From Thermomonas sp. HDW16 (GTDB lineage Bacteria; Pseudomonadota; Gammaproteobacteria; Xanthomonadales; Xanthomonadaceae): a stretch of DNA of 64,000 nt. This document shows, piece after piece, positions 1-10,447 of this stretch. The stretch is from the NCBI RefSeq assembly GCF_011302915.1, contig NZ_CP049872.1, positions 2,604,001 through 2,668,000 on the forward strand, read 5' to 3'. Positions within the stretch are counted from its first letter, which is position 1, and each line of letters starts with the position of its first letter. The notes under the pieces are model-generated. The model was not told the DNA's origin and ran no database searches. It saw only the letters and a list, made by a program, of their open reading frames with translations. The position numbers and the translations under genes were made by a program.

Positions 1-1205
1 ACGCCGGCGATCACGTTGTCGTCGTTCGGGTTGTCCAGCACGTCGCAGATCCATTCGGCCAGCGCCACGCAGTCCGGTTCCTTGTAGCCACGGGTGGTGA
101 CCGCCGGCGTGCCGATGCGCAGGCCGGAAGTGACGAAGGGCTTGCGCGGATCGTTCGGCACCGAGTTCTTGTTGACGGTGATATGCGCCTTGCCGAGCGC
201 TTCCTCGGCCTGCTTTCCGGACACGTCCTTGCCGATCATGTCGACCAGCATCAGGTGGTTTTCGGTGCCGCCGGAGACGATCTTGTAGCCGCGCGCGATG
301 ATCGTCTTCGCCATCGCCTGCGCGTTCTTCACCACCTGCTGCTGATAGGCCTTGAATTCCGGCTCCAGCGCTTCCTTGAAGGCCACCGCCTTGGCCGCGA
401 TCACGTGCATCAACGGGCCGCCCTGAATGCCGGGGAAGACGATGCTCTGCAGCTTCTTCTCGATTTCCTCGCCCGCACCTTTCGCAACGATGATCCCGCC
501 ACGCGGACCGCGCAGCGTCTTGTGGGTGGTGCTGGTGACCACATGCGCATGCGGCAGCGGATTCGGGTACACGCCGGCGGCGACCAGCCCGGCCACGTGC
601 GCCATGTCCACGAACAAGTACGCGCCCACCTTATCGGCGATCTCGCGCATCCGCGCCCAATCGACCACCTGCGAATATGCAGAGAAACCGGCGACGACCA
701 TCTTCGGCTTGTGTTCCAGGGCGAGACGCTCGACCTCGTCGTAATCGATCAGGCCGGCATCGTTCACCCCGTACTGCACGGCGTTGAACAACTTGCCGGA
801 CGCATTCACCTTCGCGCCGTGGGTCAGGTGGCCGCCATGCGCCAGCGACATACCGAGAATGGTGTCGCCCGGGTTGAGCAGGGCGAAGTACACCGCCTGG
901 TTGGCCTGGCTGCCGGAATGCGGCTGCACATTGGCGTAATCGGCACCGAACAGTTCTTTGACGCGGTCGATGGCCAGTTGCTCGGCGATGTCCACGTACT
1001 CGCAGCCGCCGTAATAGCGCTTGCCCGGATAGCCCTCGGCATATTTGTTGGTGAGCTGACTGCCCTGGGCTTCCATCACCCGCGGGCTGGCGTAGTTCTC
1101 GCTGGCGATCAGCTCGACATGATCCTCTTGGCGCTTGTTCTCGCCAGCGATGGCCTGTGCGAGTTCGGGATCGAAAGCGGCGATCGTGTCTGTGCGACTG
1201 AACAT
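1..1205 (-). CDS. glyA: Serine hydroxymethyltransferase, 3' end cut off by the window
   Basis: PLP enzyme that interconverts serine plus tetrahydrofolate with glycine plus 5,10-methylene-THF, the main cytosolic source of one-carbon units. The 401 visible codons start [19 protein letters not shown] and contain the family landmarks [18 protein letters not shown], the PLP-lysine motif [14 protein letters not shown] and the [14 protein letters not shown] stretch near the C-terminus. The family is about 417 residues, so only the last 15 or so codons lie outside. The ATG is chosen because a GGAG lies about 9 bases upstream. It sits 26 bases downstream of the LysR gene on the same strand, too little space for a glycine or THF riboswitch. 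Function is certain from sequence. Confidence 0.97.
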   Translation of the reverse strand, partial: MFSRTDTIAAFDPELAQAIAGENKRQEDHVELIASENYASPRVMEAQGSQLTNKYAEGYPGKRYYGGCEYVDIAEQLAIDRVKELFGADYANVQPHSGSQANQAVYFALLNPGDTILGMSLAHGGHLTHGAKVNASGKLFNAVQYGVNDAGLIDYDEVERLALEHKPKMVVAGFSAYSQVVDWARMREIADKVGAYLFVDMAHVAGLVAAGVYPNPLPHAHVVTSTTHKTLRGPRGGIIVAKGAGEEIEKKLQSIVFPGIQGGPLMHVIAAKAVAFKEALEPEFKAYQQQVVKNAQAMAKTIIARGYKIVSGGTENHLMLVDMIGKDVSGKQAEEALGKAHITVNKNSVPNDPRKPFVTSGLRIGTPAVTTRGYKEPDCVALAEWICDVLDNPNDDNVIAG

Positions 1206-1231
1206 TCCTGGAACTCCGGCGGGGCGGGAAA

Positions 1232-2119
1232 TCAGGCGATTGTAGCCCGCAGGAAAGTTTCCAGCAGGGCGCTACGGTAGCGGTCTCGGTGCAGCAGCAA
1301 CCACAGCTTGCGTTGCAGGAACGGCTGCAGGAACGGGGTGCGCAGCGCGCACAGCTGGTCAGCCTGCAGTTCATTGCGCACTGCCACTTCAGGCAGTAGG
1401 GCGATGCCGAGGCCTGCCACCACCGCCTGCTTGATGGCCTCGGTCTGGCTCAGCTCCAGCCGGCTGCGCGCGGGCGGCAGCTGGCCCAGTACCTGCTCGG
1501 TCAGGGCGCGGGTGGCCGATCCCGGTTCGCGGATTACCCAAGTTTCATCGGCCAGATCGGCAGCAGTCAGCGTGCGACGCCGTGCCAGCGGATGGGTCGG
1601 CGGTACGCACAGCAGCATCGCATCGTCGCGCCACGGCAAGGACTCCAGCGCGGGGTGCAGCACGGTGCCTTCGACGCAGGCCACATCGAGCTCGTGCGCC
1701 AGCAGCGCCGCCGCGATGTCGTCGGTATTGCCCACTCTTAAACGCACCACCACCTGTGGCGCCTCGCGCACGAACCCGCCCAGCAGCTCGCCGACACGGT
1801 AATTGCCCACGGTATTGCTGGTGCCGATCCGCAGCTCACCGCCGATCACCTCGGCCGCGCCTGCCGCCACCTGGGCGAACTCCGCATGACGCTCCAGCAG
1901 CTCGCGCGCCAGCGGCAGCAGCTCGCGCCCGCGCGGGTTCAGCCGCAATCGGCCGCGCACGCGATCGAACACCGGCGCGCCCAGCAGCCGCTCCATCTCC
2001 GCCAGCGCCATGCTGGCCGCCGGCTGGGTCAGGAACAGGCGCTCGGCGGCGGCGCGCAGGCTGCCGGCATCGACCGTCTCCACGAACACCTGCAGCTGGC
2101 GCGGGCTGATATTGATCAT
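1232..2119 (-). CDS. LysR-family transcriptional regulator (YeiE/CysB-like), divergent from the exporter gene
   Basis: DNA-binding regulator of 295 residues. Residues 1-60 form the winged helix-turn-helix typical of LysR proteins ([20 protein letters not shown], then [18 protein letters not shown] and the FDR motif). The rest is the effector-binding fold, with the usual [13 protein letters not shown] opening. It is transcribed away from a YeiH-type membrane protein, the arrangement of yeiE and yeiH in enterobacteria, so the neighbour is the likely target. The ATG at 2119 is preferred over the in-frame GTG three bases earlier. Two tandem dyads with the T-N11-A pattern of LysR operators lie immediately upstream and probably mediate autoregulation. 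The effector is not visible from sequence; sulfite or a sulfonate is a guess from the neighbour. Confidence 0.9.
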   Translation of the reverse strand: MINISPRQLQVFVETVDAGSLRAAAERLFLTQPAASMALAEMERLLGAPVFDRVRGRLRLNPRGRELLPLARELLERHAEFAQVAAGAAEVIGGELRIGTSNTVGNYRVGELLGGFVREAPQVVVRLRVGNTDDIAAALLAHELDVACVEGTVLHPALESLPWRDDAMLLCVPPTHPLARRRTLTAADLADETWVIREPGSATRALTEQVLGQLPPARSRLELSQTEAIKQAVVAGLGIALLPEVAVRNELQADQLCALRTPFLQPFLQRKLWLLLHRDRYRSALLETFLRATIA

Positions 2120-2122
2120 CAC

Positions 2123-2166
2123 TGATACTTATAACTCATATCACGATAATCAAATTTTATTTATCG
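2123..2166. promoter_or_regulatory. Two tandem LysR-type operator dyads in the divergent promoter
   Basis: The AT-rich gap between the LysR gene and the exporter gene holds two perfect interrupted palindromes in direct succession. The first is TGATA (2123-2127), 11 bases, TATCA (2139-2143). The second is CGATAA (2144-2149), 11 bases, TTATCG (2161-2166). Both fit the T-N11-A core known for LysR-type boxes, have identical spacing and are contiguous, as expected for a tetrameric regulator. The first dyad starts only 4 bases from the regulator's start codon, which suggests autorepression. Confidence 0.75.
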
Positions 2167-2220
2167 AAGCCGGCGCCCAGACTTCTGCCGTCGCCCACCG
2201 CGAACGGAATCTGCACCGCC

Positions 2221-3222
2221 ATGGCTGTCCTACACCGCACCCAGCTCCTCCTGCCCGGCCTGCTGCTGGCCTGCGTGCCGGCGCTGCTGGCGTGGCTGGG
2301 CGGACAGGCCTTCCCGCTGCTGGGCGGCGCGGTGCTGGCGATCCTGCTGGGCATCGGCCTGCGCGCGTTGTGGACGCCGGCGGCGCGCTATGCGCCGGGG
2401 ATCGGGTTTGCCGGGAAGTACGTGCTGCAGGCCTCGATCATCCTGCTCGGCTTCAGCCTGGACCTGGGCGAGGTGGTCAAGGTCGGCCGCGACTCGTTGC
2501 AGGTCACCCTGATCACCCTGGCGCTGGCGTTCGCCACTGCGTGGGTGCTGGGCCGTGCGCTGCGCATTCCGGTGAAGCTGGCCGCCTTGGTCGGCGTGGG
2601 CACCGCGATCTGTGGCGGCTCGGCGATTGCTGCCGTCACTCCGATCCTGTGCCCAGACGAACACGACACCGCCTTCGCGATGTCCACCATCTTCCTGTTC
2701 AACCTGGTCGCGGTGCTGCTGTTCCCGCCGCTTGGCCACCTGCTGGGCATGGATGCCGCGCAGTTCGGGCTGTGGGCCGGTACCGCGATCAACGACACCT
2801 CGTCGGTAGTCGCCGCCGGCTACGCCTATGGCCGCGAGGCCGGCGATTACGCGGTCATCGTCAAACTGGCGCGCGCCACCATGATCGTGCCGGTGTGCCT
2901 GGCGCTAGCGGCCGTGGTGGCCTGGCATGCGCGTCGCCGTACGACTGAGGGTGCGCCGGCGTTGCGTGCTGGCGGCATCGTGCCATGGTTCATCCTGTGG
3001 TTCGTCGCTGCCTCGGCACTGCGTACTGCAGGACTGGTGCCGGTCGCACTGCAGGGCAAGCTGCATATCGCCGCCGTGTTGGCGACAGTGCTGGCATTGG
3101 CGGCAATTGGCTTATCGGCGGATTTGCGGCGCATGCGCGCCACCGGCCCGCGCCCGATCCTGCTGGGGCTGGGCGTGTGGATGGCGGTGGCGCTCGGAAG
3201 CCTGGCGATGCAGGCGCTATAA
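2221..3222 (+). CDS. YeiH/UPF0324 family inner-membrane protein, putative sulfate/anion exporter
   Basis: Integral membrane protein of 333 residues with about ten hydrophobic segments. It shows the family's conserved stretches: LQASIILLGFSLDLGEV, the glycine-rich VGVGTAICGGSAIAAVTPI, and a later GTAINDTSSVVAAGYAYG segment. Members of this family (YeiH, PF03601) are annotated as putative sulfate exporters, but the transported ion is not firmly established. The ATG at 2221 follows CACCGCC without a strong ribosome site. The stop codon overlaps the TATAAT hexamer that precedes ettA. The divergent LysR gene and the dyads between them suggest inducible expression. The family call is firm; the substrate is inferred. 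Confidence 0.85.
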   Translation: MAVLHRTQLLLPGLLLACVPALLAWLGGQAFPLLGGAVLAILLGIGLRALWTPAARYAPGIGFAGKYVLQASIILLGFSLDLGEVVKVGRDSLQVTLITLALAFATAWVLGRALRIPVKLAALVGVGTAICGGSAIAAVTPILCPDEHDTAFAMSTIFLFNLVAVLLFPPLGHLLGMDAAQFGLWAGTAINDTSSVVAAGYAYGREAGDYAVIVKLARATMIVPVCLALAAVVAWHARRRTTEGAPALRAGGIVPWFILWFVAASALRTAGLVPVALQGKLHIAAVLATVLALAAIGLSADLRRMRATGPRPILLGLGVWMAVALGSLAMQAL

Positions 3223-3239
3223 TTTCGCGATCCGAAATT
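3218..3239 (+). promoter_or_regulatory. Candidate ettA promoter -10 with an adjoining perfect palindrome
   Basis: A TATAAT hexamer (3218-3223) overlaps the stop codon of the exporter gene. It runs directly into a perfect inverted repeat, AATTTCG (3221-3227), five bases, CGAAATT (3233-3239). No good -35 hexamer stands 16-18 bases upstream. The palindrome could be an operator or a leader hairpin. It is not followed by a T-run, so a terminator is unlikely. Confidence 0.4.
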
Positions 3240-3289
3240 CTCTCGCGGCCCTGCCCGGTGCAGGCCGTCGCCGTACGCCCGGAGCGCCC

Positions 3290-4954
<1,665 letters not shown>

Positions 4955-4961
4955 ATCCGGG

Positions 4962-4986
4962 ACGCCCACGGCAACGTGGGCGTTTC
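4962..4986 (+). terminator. Hairpin terminator after ettA
   Basis: A perfect 9-base stem, ACGCCCACG (4962-4970) and CGTGGGCGT (4975-4983), closes a GCAA tetraloop just after the ettA stop codon. Only a short T-run follows, so termination may be partial and pyrF could receive some read-through. Confidence 0.7.
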
Positions 4987-5010
4987 CGCATCGGCAAGGA
5001 GGAGATCGGC

Positions 5011-5826
5011 ATGGGCTTCACCGAAAAACTGCGCGCACGCTGGAACGCATCGAATTCGCTGGTCTGCGTGGGATTGGATCCCGACCCGGCGAAATTCCCG
5101 GATGCCTTCGTCGATGACGAGGACGCGTTGTTTGGTTTCTGCCGCGACATCGTCGATGCCACCGCCGAATACGCCTGCGCGTTCAAGCCGCAGATCGCCT
5201 ACTTCGCCGCGCACAACGATGGCGAGGCGCAGCTGCAGCGGCTGATCGCGCACATCAATAGCGCGCATCCGGACGTGCCGGTGATCCTGGACGCCAAGCG
5301 CGGCGACATCGGCAGCACTGCAGAGCAGTACGCGGTGGAAGCCTTCGACCGCTTCGGCGCCGACGCAGTGACGCTCAACCCCTACATGGGTCGCGATTCG
5401 GCCGCACCGTTCCTGCAGCGCAATGACCGTGGCTGCGTGTTCCTCTGCCACACCTCCAACCCCGGTGCGCGCGATTTCCAGGAGCTGCTGGTCGATGGCG
5501 AACCCTTGTACCAGCGCATCGCCCGTACCATCGCGAGCGAATGGAATGCCGATGGCAACTGCGCGCTGGTGGTGGGTGCCACCTTCCCGGAAGAACTGAA
5601 ACTGATCCGCGAGATCGTCGGCGACATGCCCCTGCTGATCCCCGGAATCGGCGCACAGGGCGGCGATGTGGAAGCCACCGTGCGCAACGGCAAGACCGCC
5701 GACGGCAGCGGGCTGATGATCAATTCCTCGCGCGGGATTTTGTATGCCTCGCAAGGCTCGGATTACGCGGATGCCGCCACACGTGCCGCACGCGAACTGC
5801 GCGACACGATCAACCGCTACCGCTGA
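5011..5826 (+). CDS. pyrF: Orotidine 5'-phosphate decarboxylase, long (type 2) form
   Basis: Catalyses the last step of UMP synthesis, decarboxylating OMP. At 271 residues it is the longer type 2 class rather than the roughly 245-residue E. coli type. The active-site signature [11 protein letters not shown] (from residue 94) has the Lys and Asp residues of the catalytic Asp-Lys-Asp array. Other conserved parts are CVGLDPDP at the N-terminus, FKPQIAYFA, and the phosphate-binding [15 protein letters not shown] near the end. A GGAGGAG ribosome site precedes the ATG closely. Its last 10 bases overlap the end of the convergent glycosyltransferase gene. Confidence 0.96.
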   Translation: MGFTEKLRARWNASNSLVCVGLDPDPAKFPDAFVDDEDALFGFCRDIVDATAEYACAFKPQIAYFAAHNDGEAQLQRLIAHINSAHPDVPVILDAKRGDIGSTAEQYAVEAFDRFGADAVTLNPYMGRDSAAPFLQRNDRGCVFLCHTSNPGARDFQELLVDGEPLYQRIARTIASEWNADGNCALVVGATFPEELKLIREIVGDMPLLIPGIGAQGGDVEATVRNGKTADGSGLMINSSRGILYASQGSDYADAATRAARELRDTINRYR

Positions 5827-6656
5827 GCGCGCATCGCCGCGCGCAGCACCGCGAACGGGAACCGCCCCCAGATCATCGCGAACACGGCCGCACGCGCGAA
5901 CAGGCCGCGGCACGGCGCTTCGAACTTCGTGAAGTAGCGCCAGAAGCCGCGGTGCTTGTGCCACTCCACGAACAGCGGTCGCGACCGCGACGACACGCCG
6001 CGCACATGCACCACACGCACATCGTTTGCGCAGGCGACGGTTGCGCCCGCTTCGCGTACGCGCCGGCACAGATCCAGGTCTTCCGCATGCAGGCGGTAGC
6101 CTTCGTCGAAACCGCCGACATGCGCGAACAGGACGCGCGGCATCAGCATCAGCGCGCCCGATACCGCATCCACGAACTGCACCGGCACCGCGCCATCGAA
6201 TTCGATTCCAAGCTGCGCCTGCGAGCGATCGCGCAGCATCGCCATGAAGTCCGGATCATGGCGACGCGCAGCGTCATCGCGGACGCCGCCGTCATCGACC
6301 AGGTCCGCGCCAATCAGTGCCATGACGGATGCATCGGCGTACGCGCGCATCCGCGCCAACGAATCGGGTTCGACCAGGCAGTCCGGATTGACGAAGGCCA
6401 GCCATGGCGCATGCGAGCCCATCGCGCCCTGGTTGCAGGCCACCGCGAAGCCGGGGTTGTCCGGATTGGCGATGAAACGCAGGCGGGGGTCGGCCAAGGC
6501 ATGGCGTTGCACGATATCCAGCGTGCCGTCACGCGAATCATTGTCGACCACGCGGATCTCGGCGATGCCTTCGGCCGCGCGCAGTCGCGACAGGCAGTCA
6601 TCCAGCGTCTCGGCGCTGTCGTAGCTGACCACGATGGCGGCGATGCCGTCGATCAT
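5817..6656 (-). CDS. Glycosyltransferase family 2 (WbbL/rhamnosyltransferase-like)
   Basis: Cytoplasmic GT-A fold transferase of 279 residues. Visible motifs are the nucleotide-binding start [26 protein letters not shown], the metal-site region [14 protein letters not shown] (about residues 87-100) and the acceptor-side [16 protein letters not shown], as in the COG1216 family that includes rhamnosyltransferases. It starts with an ATG that overlaps the previous gene's stop by 4 bases (ATGA) and is the last gene of the leftward T2SS run. Donor and acceptor are not predictable. Its tail overlaps pyrF by 10 bases in convergent orientation. A short hydrophobic, Arg-rich C-terminus suggests peripheral membrane contact. 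Confidence 0.85.
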   Translation of the reverse strand: MIDGIAAIVVSYDSAETLDDCLSRLRAAEGIAEIRVVDNDSRDGTLDIVQRHALADPRLRFIANPDNPGFAVACNQGAMGSHAPWLAFVNPDCLVEPDSLARMRAYADASVMALIGADLVDDGGVRDDAARRHDPDFMAMLRDRSQAQLGIEFDGAVPVQFVDAVSGALMLMPRVLFAHVGGFDEGYRLHAEDLDLCRRVREAGATVACANDVRVVHVRGVSSRSRPLFVEWHKHRGFWRYFTKFEAPCRGLFARAAVFAMIWGRFPFAVLRAAMRAQR

Positions 6657-7507
6657 GTCGTTGCCACGAACAGATCCTGCTGCGGCGAGCCATGGTCGAG
6701 CCCGGCCAGCCGCGCGCCGAGTTGCGCGCGCAATGCATGCAGCGGATCGTCCATCAGGAATTGCGCCAGGCACGCATGCCAGGCCGGCCAGCGCACGGAC
6801 AGCCGATCCATGTCGCCATCGAACGGCAAGCCTTCGGCATCGCGCAGGACGAAGGCGGTTTCGCACAAGGCATTGCGCCAACCAAGCCCGGACATGCGCA
6901 GGGAAAAATCGATCAGCGCCGCGTACCAGGAACGATAACTGGACGGATCCAGCCCGCCCGCACGCACGCGCGCACTGCCGCGGATCAGCACCGCATGGCC
7001 GACCGCCGACGGCAGCTCCGGGTGCCGTGCCGGCAGTTGCGCGCAGGCGCGAGCGAGGCGAGTTGGATCTTCGTCGATGCCGACGATCTCGCCGATGCGC
7101 GGCCAGCTGGCGGCTTCGCCGGCATTGCTCCATGGCGTGGCAGTGGCGATGGCGGCATCGCGGGCAAGGCAGGCCGACAGTTGCTGCAGCCAGCCGTGCG
7201 TGGGTTGCGCATCACCGGACAGGATTGCGACATCCGCACCGCCGCAGGCGCGCAAGGCTTCATCCAGATGCGCGGCTTCGCCGATAGGCGATGCGCGCCG
7301 CGTATGCGCGGCCTGCAGCCGGGTGGTTTTCAGCCAACCCTGGATCAGCGCATGACCACGCGGCCCGGCCTGCGCATCATCCGCCAGCCACACGCGGGTA
7401 CCGGCGGGCGTGGCGGCCTCCAACGCGGCCAGGCAGGCGTCGAGCGCATCTTCATCGGTGCCGACCGGCACCAGGACGATCGGCAGCGCGGACGCGGCCG
7501 GGCTCAC
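6653..7507 (-). CDS. Glycosyltransferase-like protein (degenerate GT2 fold), function unknown
   Basis: Protein of 284 residues beginning MSPAASALPIVLVPVGTDED from a GTG that overlaps the gspD stop by 4 bases, so it is translationally coupled to gspD. The N-terminal half resembles a GT2 Rossmann-like domain (LVPVGTDEDALDACLAALEA, then VAILSGDAQPTHGWLQQL). The metal-binding DXD is replaced by SGDAQ and the usual acceptor-side ED motif is not evident. It is followed by the 279-residue transferase with another 4-base overlap. It could be an inactive or divergent partner of that enzyme. The conserved coupling to gspD is the only functional hint. Confidence 0.7.
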   Translation of the reverse strand: MSPAASALPIVLVPVGTDEDALDACLAALEAATPAGTRVWLADDAQAGPRGHALIQGWLKTTRLQAAHTRRASPIGEAAHLDEALRACGGADVAILSGDAQPTHGWLQQLSACLARDAAIATATPWSNAGEAASWPRIGEIVGIDEDPTRLARACAQLPARHPELPSAVGHAVLIRGSARVRAGGLDPSSYRSWYAALIDFSLRMSGLGWRNALCETAFVLRDAEGLPFDGDMDRLSVRWPAWHACLAQFLMDDPLHALRAQLGARLAGLDHGSPQQDLFVATT

Positions 7508-9669
7508 TTCGCCTTGGGGTTGTAGATCGGATCCAGCGCACGGAAACGGCGACCGTATTCGTCGGTGAGTTCGCGGGCTTCCTGTGGACTGCGCACCACG
7601 GTGGGCGTGATCAGCACCACCAGTTCGTCACGCTCCTTGCTGGTGCCCTGTTGGCCGAACAAGCCGCCGAGCACCGGGATCCGGCTCAACCCGGGGATGC
7701 CGGTGGAGGTCTTGCTGGCGCTGTCGGTGATCAGGCCCGCCAGCATGATCGTCTCGCCGCTGGGTACCATCGCGCTGGTCTTGACCTTGTTGGTGTCGAT
7801 GCGCACATTGCCATTGCTGTCGGCGACGCCAGTCGGCTTGCTCACTTCCTGCACGATGTCGAGGAACACCATGCCATCGCGGGTGATGCGCGGCCGCACC
7901 TTCAGGATGATGCCGGTTTCCAGGTATTGCACCTGGCTGTAGGTGCCGTTGGTATTGCCATTGTTGGTGGGATCGAAGTTCACCGAATTGATCGGAATGC
8001 GCTGCCCGGCGTTGAGGCTGGCTTCCTTGTTGTTCTGGGTGAACACCGAAGGCGAGGACATCACCCGCACGTCGCTGGCGTTGTCCAGTGCCTGGATGAT
8101 CGCGGCGGCGTTGTTGCCGAGGAAACTCCAGGTCAGCACATTGCCGAAATCCGTCACGTTTTCCACGCCGCCGCCGTAACTGCCCCAGCTGTTGCGGCCG
8201 GTCGGGTACGGGAAGTCGGTTTGCTCCGGAATCGCGTGATCGAAGAACCAGCTGACGCCGTACTGCAGCGCACCTTTCAGTGCCACACTGATCACCTGCG
8301 CTTCGATATGCACTTGCGAGGGCATCACGTCGAGGCGGTCGATCACTTCACGAATCGATTTCCACGCCGCCGGGCTTGCGCGCACCAGCAGGGAATTGGT
8401 GTCTTCCACCGCGGACACGCCGACTTCGGCACCGTCCACGCGCAGGTTCACGCGGCCATTGCCGCCGCGACTGTTGGGCAGGCTGGCACCGTCGCTGGAA
8501 CCGGAACCGGAACCGGAACCGGAACCGACCGAGGCACTCGAGGTGCCGCCCTTGTCGTCGACGCCGGAATCGCGGATTTCGGTCGACTCAAGCCCGGGCA
8601 TCAGCGACGGCTGGTTCTGGCTGCTGCCTTGTGGGTTGCCGCTGCCGAACACTTCGGCCAGGCGATCCGCCAGGTCGCGGGCCTTGATGTACTTCAATTC
8701 GTAGGAGAACAAACGGCCGTCGCCGGTGCCGCCTTCGATGCGGTCGATCCACTGCCGGATGTCGTCCAGGTAATTCGGTTGGCTGGCGATCACCATCACT
8801 GCGTTCGCGGAATCCAGTGCCATGAAGCGGAACATGCCAGCGACCGGCGTCTTGCTTTGTTCGCCGAACACGCGCTCCAGATCCTGCACCACCGAACTGG
8901 CGCGGCCGGACTGCAACGGGAACACGCCCACCGACATGCTCGCCATCCAGTCCACGTCGAAGATCTGGATCGTGCGCAGGTAGTTCTCGAGTTCGGCGCG
9001 GGTACCGGCCACGGTGATGATGTTGCGCGCACCATCCACGCTGACGATCGAGCCCTGCTTGGCATACGGCTTGAGGATTTTCTCCATCTCGGCGGCGGAG
9101 ACGTAGCGCAGCGGCACCACCCGCGATTCGAACCCGCGCGCCAGCGCCGGCGAACCGGTACGCGGCACCACGCCGCTGGTCAGGGCCTGGTCGGCGGGGA
9201 CGATGTTGTAGCGGCCATCGCTGTAGACCATGCGTGCGTTGTTCTGCGCCAGCACGCCTTCCAGCAGGTTGAGCGCGCCGGCGGCACCGACCGGCTTCTG
9301 GGTAGCGATGGTCACCACGCCCTGCACGCCCGGCGCGATGCTGTAACTCTGGCCCAGCATGTCGCCCAGGATCGCCTTGACCACTGCTGGCAAGGACTCG
9401 CCTTCGAAATTGAAGCTGGCTTGGCCGCTGCTGGACAGGGACGGCGGGGGCGCGCTGGCGGCGGCCTGGTTGATCGGCGTGCCGGCACCGCGGCGGATGA
9501 TCGGACGCGGACCATCGTTGCCCATCGTTTCGGGCAGGGCCTGGCTGCGGACGCTGCCGGGCTGTTCGCTCGGCAGGCGTTCGGCGCGTTGCATCTGCGG
9601 CGGCGGCATGCTGGCGCAAGCGGCCAGCAGGCTCAGCATGACGGTGGCAAGGAAAGGACGGACGTTCAT
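7504..9669 (-). CDS. gspD: Type II secretion secretin GspD (XpsD-like lipoprotein)
   Basis: Outer-membrane channel of the T2SS, 721 residues. It begins MNVRPFLATVMLSLLAACASM with a lipobox (LAAC), so it is a lipoprotein like Xanthomonas XpsD and may need no pilotin. After a Pro/Gln-rich stretch come the N0-N3 periplasmic domains (for example PAVVKAILGDMLGQSYSIAPG and later MPSQVHIEAQVISVAL). The C-terminal secretin barrel follows, with the conserved VPSGETIMLAGLI and PGLSRIPVLGGLFG segments. A Gly-Ser linker encoded by a hexanucleotide repeat sits between N-domains. It is the final gsp gene, 16 bases after gspN. The upstream in-frame extension into gspN is rejected because the lipoprotein signal fixes the start. 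Confidence 0.97.
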   Translation of the reverse strand: MNVRPFLATVMLSLLAACASMPPPQMQRAERLPSEQPGSVRSQALPETMGNDGPRPIIRRGAGTPINQAAASAPPPSLSSSGQASFNFEGESLPAVVKAILGDMLGQSYSIAPGVQGVVTIATQKPVGAAGALNLLEGVLAQNNARMVYSDGRYNIVPADQALTSGVVPRTGSPALARGFESRVVPLRYVSAAEMEKILKPYAKQGSIVSVDGARNIITVAGTRAELENYLRTIQIFDVDWMASMSVGVFPLQSGRASSVVQDLERVFGEQSKTPVAGMFRFMALDSANAVMVIASQPNYLDDIRQWIDRIEGGTGDGRLFSYELKYIKARDLADRLAEVFGSGNPQGSSQNQPSLMPGLESTEIRDSGVDDKGGTSSASVGSGSGSGSGSSDGASLPNSRGGNGRVNLRVDGAEVGVSAVEDTNSLLVRASPAAWKSIREVIDRLDVMPSQVHIEAQVISVALKGALQYGVSWFFDHAIPEQTDFPYPTGRNSWGSYGGGVENVTDFGNVLTWSFLGNNAAAIIQALDNASDVRVMSSPSVFTQNNKEASLNAGQRIPINSVNFDPTNNGNTNGTYSQVQYLETGIILKVRPRITRDGMVFLDIVQEVSKPTGVADSNGNVRIDTNKVKTSAMVPSGETIMLAGLITDSASKTSTGIPGLSRIPVLGGLFGQQGTSKERDELVVLITPTVVRSPQEARELTDEYGRRFRALDPIYNPKAK
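8497..8526. repeat. Five-copy hexanucleotide microsatellite inside gspD
   Basis: Five perfect tandem copies of GGAACC (plus strand) lie in the coding region of gspD and encode an alternating Gly-Ser linker. Six bases equal two codons, so slippage changes linker length without a frameshift. Confidence 0.9.
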
Positions 9670-9685
9670 TCGCGACAACTCCACG

Positions 9686-10447
9686 TCATGGCTTCGGCGG
9701 CGGCACGCTGGATGCGGGCGCGCCATTGCCGGTCTGGCCGGCGCGCAACTGCGCGCGCCGGGCTTCGATGCGTTTGCGGATCGCCTCGATCCGCGCTTCC
9801 TGGTTTTGCGGTTCCCCGGGCGCAGCGGCCGGTACCGGTGTTGCATCGGCATCCTGCACGACCGCGGCCGGCTCTATCTGCGGTGCAGAGGCCGAAGCCG
9901 GTGCTCCGGCAGCGCCGAAGACGCGCAGATCCAACGTGGTTTGACCGCCCGCACCCTCGAAGATCGCGCGCCTTGGCTGTACTTCGACCAGCCGCCAGCC
10001 CGCGGCACCTTCCGGCGATTTGCCCACTCGCACGCGTTGCGCCTCGCCGCCGCCGTTGGGCTGCAGCACGGCCAACTGCACCTGCGGGCTGATCAACACG
10101 CCAGTCAAGATGAAATCCAGCGACTGGCTCTGGGCCGTACCGTCGCCTTCCGGGCCGGTGGCCATGAAGCTGCGCGGACGTCGGTCCTGGGTGAACAACG
10201 GGCGCGAGGCCGCGTCTGCGTATTGGGTCAACGGGCCGATCCGATCCGGTACGGCCGGCTTGGGTTGAGGTAGCGATGTTTCAGCCGTGGCCGGCTTGGC
10301 TTCCTCGACCCGTCCGCCCATGCCCAGCAGTGCGGCCAGCCACAGCAGCAGCGCCCAGCCGGCGAAGGCGGCCAATAGCCAGGTCAAGGGGCCGGCCTGG
10401 TCGAAGCGTTGCAACAGGGTGCGCTCAGCCACGGGCGGCCTCGGCAT
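9686..10447 (-). CDS. gspN: Type II secretion protein N (XpsN; GspC-like inner-membrane protein)
   Basis: Bitopic inner-membrane protein of 253 residues: cytoplasmic head, one membrane span at about residues 18-42 (LTWLLAAFAGWALLLWLAALLG), then a periplasmic region. The region FILTGVLISPQVQLAVLQPN resembles the GspC homology-region strand pattern (LTGVL, then AVL), and the Glu/Arg-rich tail (about 200-245) looks helical. In Xanthomonas, XpsN occupies this slot between XpsM and XpsD and links the inner-membrane platform to the secretin. No separate gspC is present, which supports that role. Its start overlaps gspM by 23 bases. Naming varies between gspN and gspC. Confidence 0.82.
   Translation of the reverse strand: MPRPPVAERTLLQRFDQAGPLTWLLAAFAGWALLLWLAALLGMGGRVEEAKPATAETSLPQPKPAVPDRIGPLTQYADAASRPLFTQDRRPRSFMATGPEGDGTAQSQSLDFILTGVLISPQVQLAVLQPNGGGEAQRVRVGKSPEGAAGWRLVEVQPRRAIFEGAGGQTTLDLRVFGAAGAPASASAPQIEPAAVVQDADATPVPAAAPGEPQNQEARIEAIRKRIEARRAQLRAGQTGNGAPASSVPPPKP

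Noticed and set aside
1206..1231. Glycine or THF riboswitch before glyA
   Set aside because: Only 26 bases separate glyA from the upstream gene, far too short for either aptamer.
4962..4986. Small RNA gene between ettA and pyrF
   Set aside because: The only structure is a single hairpin just after the ettA stop, best explained as a terminator.
7291..10092. A 933-codon open frame on the plus strand
   Set aside because: Antisense to gspD and gspN, low-complexity composition, no ribosome site or recognisable domain.
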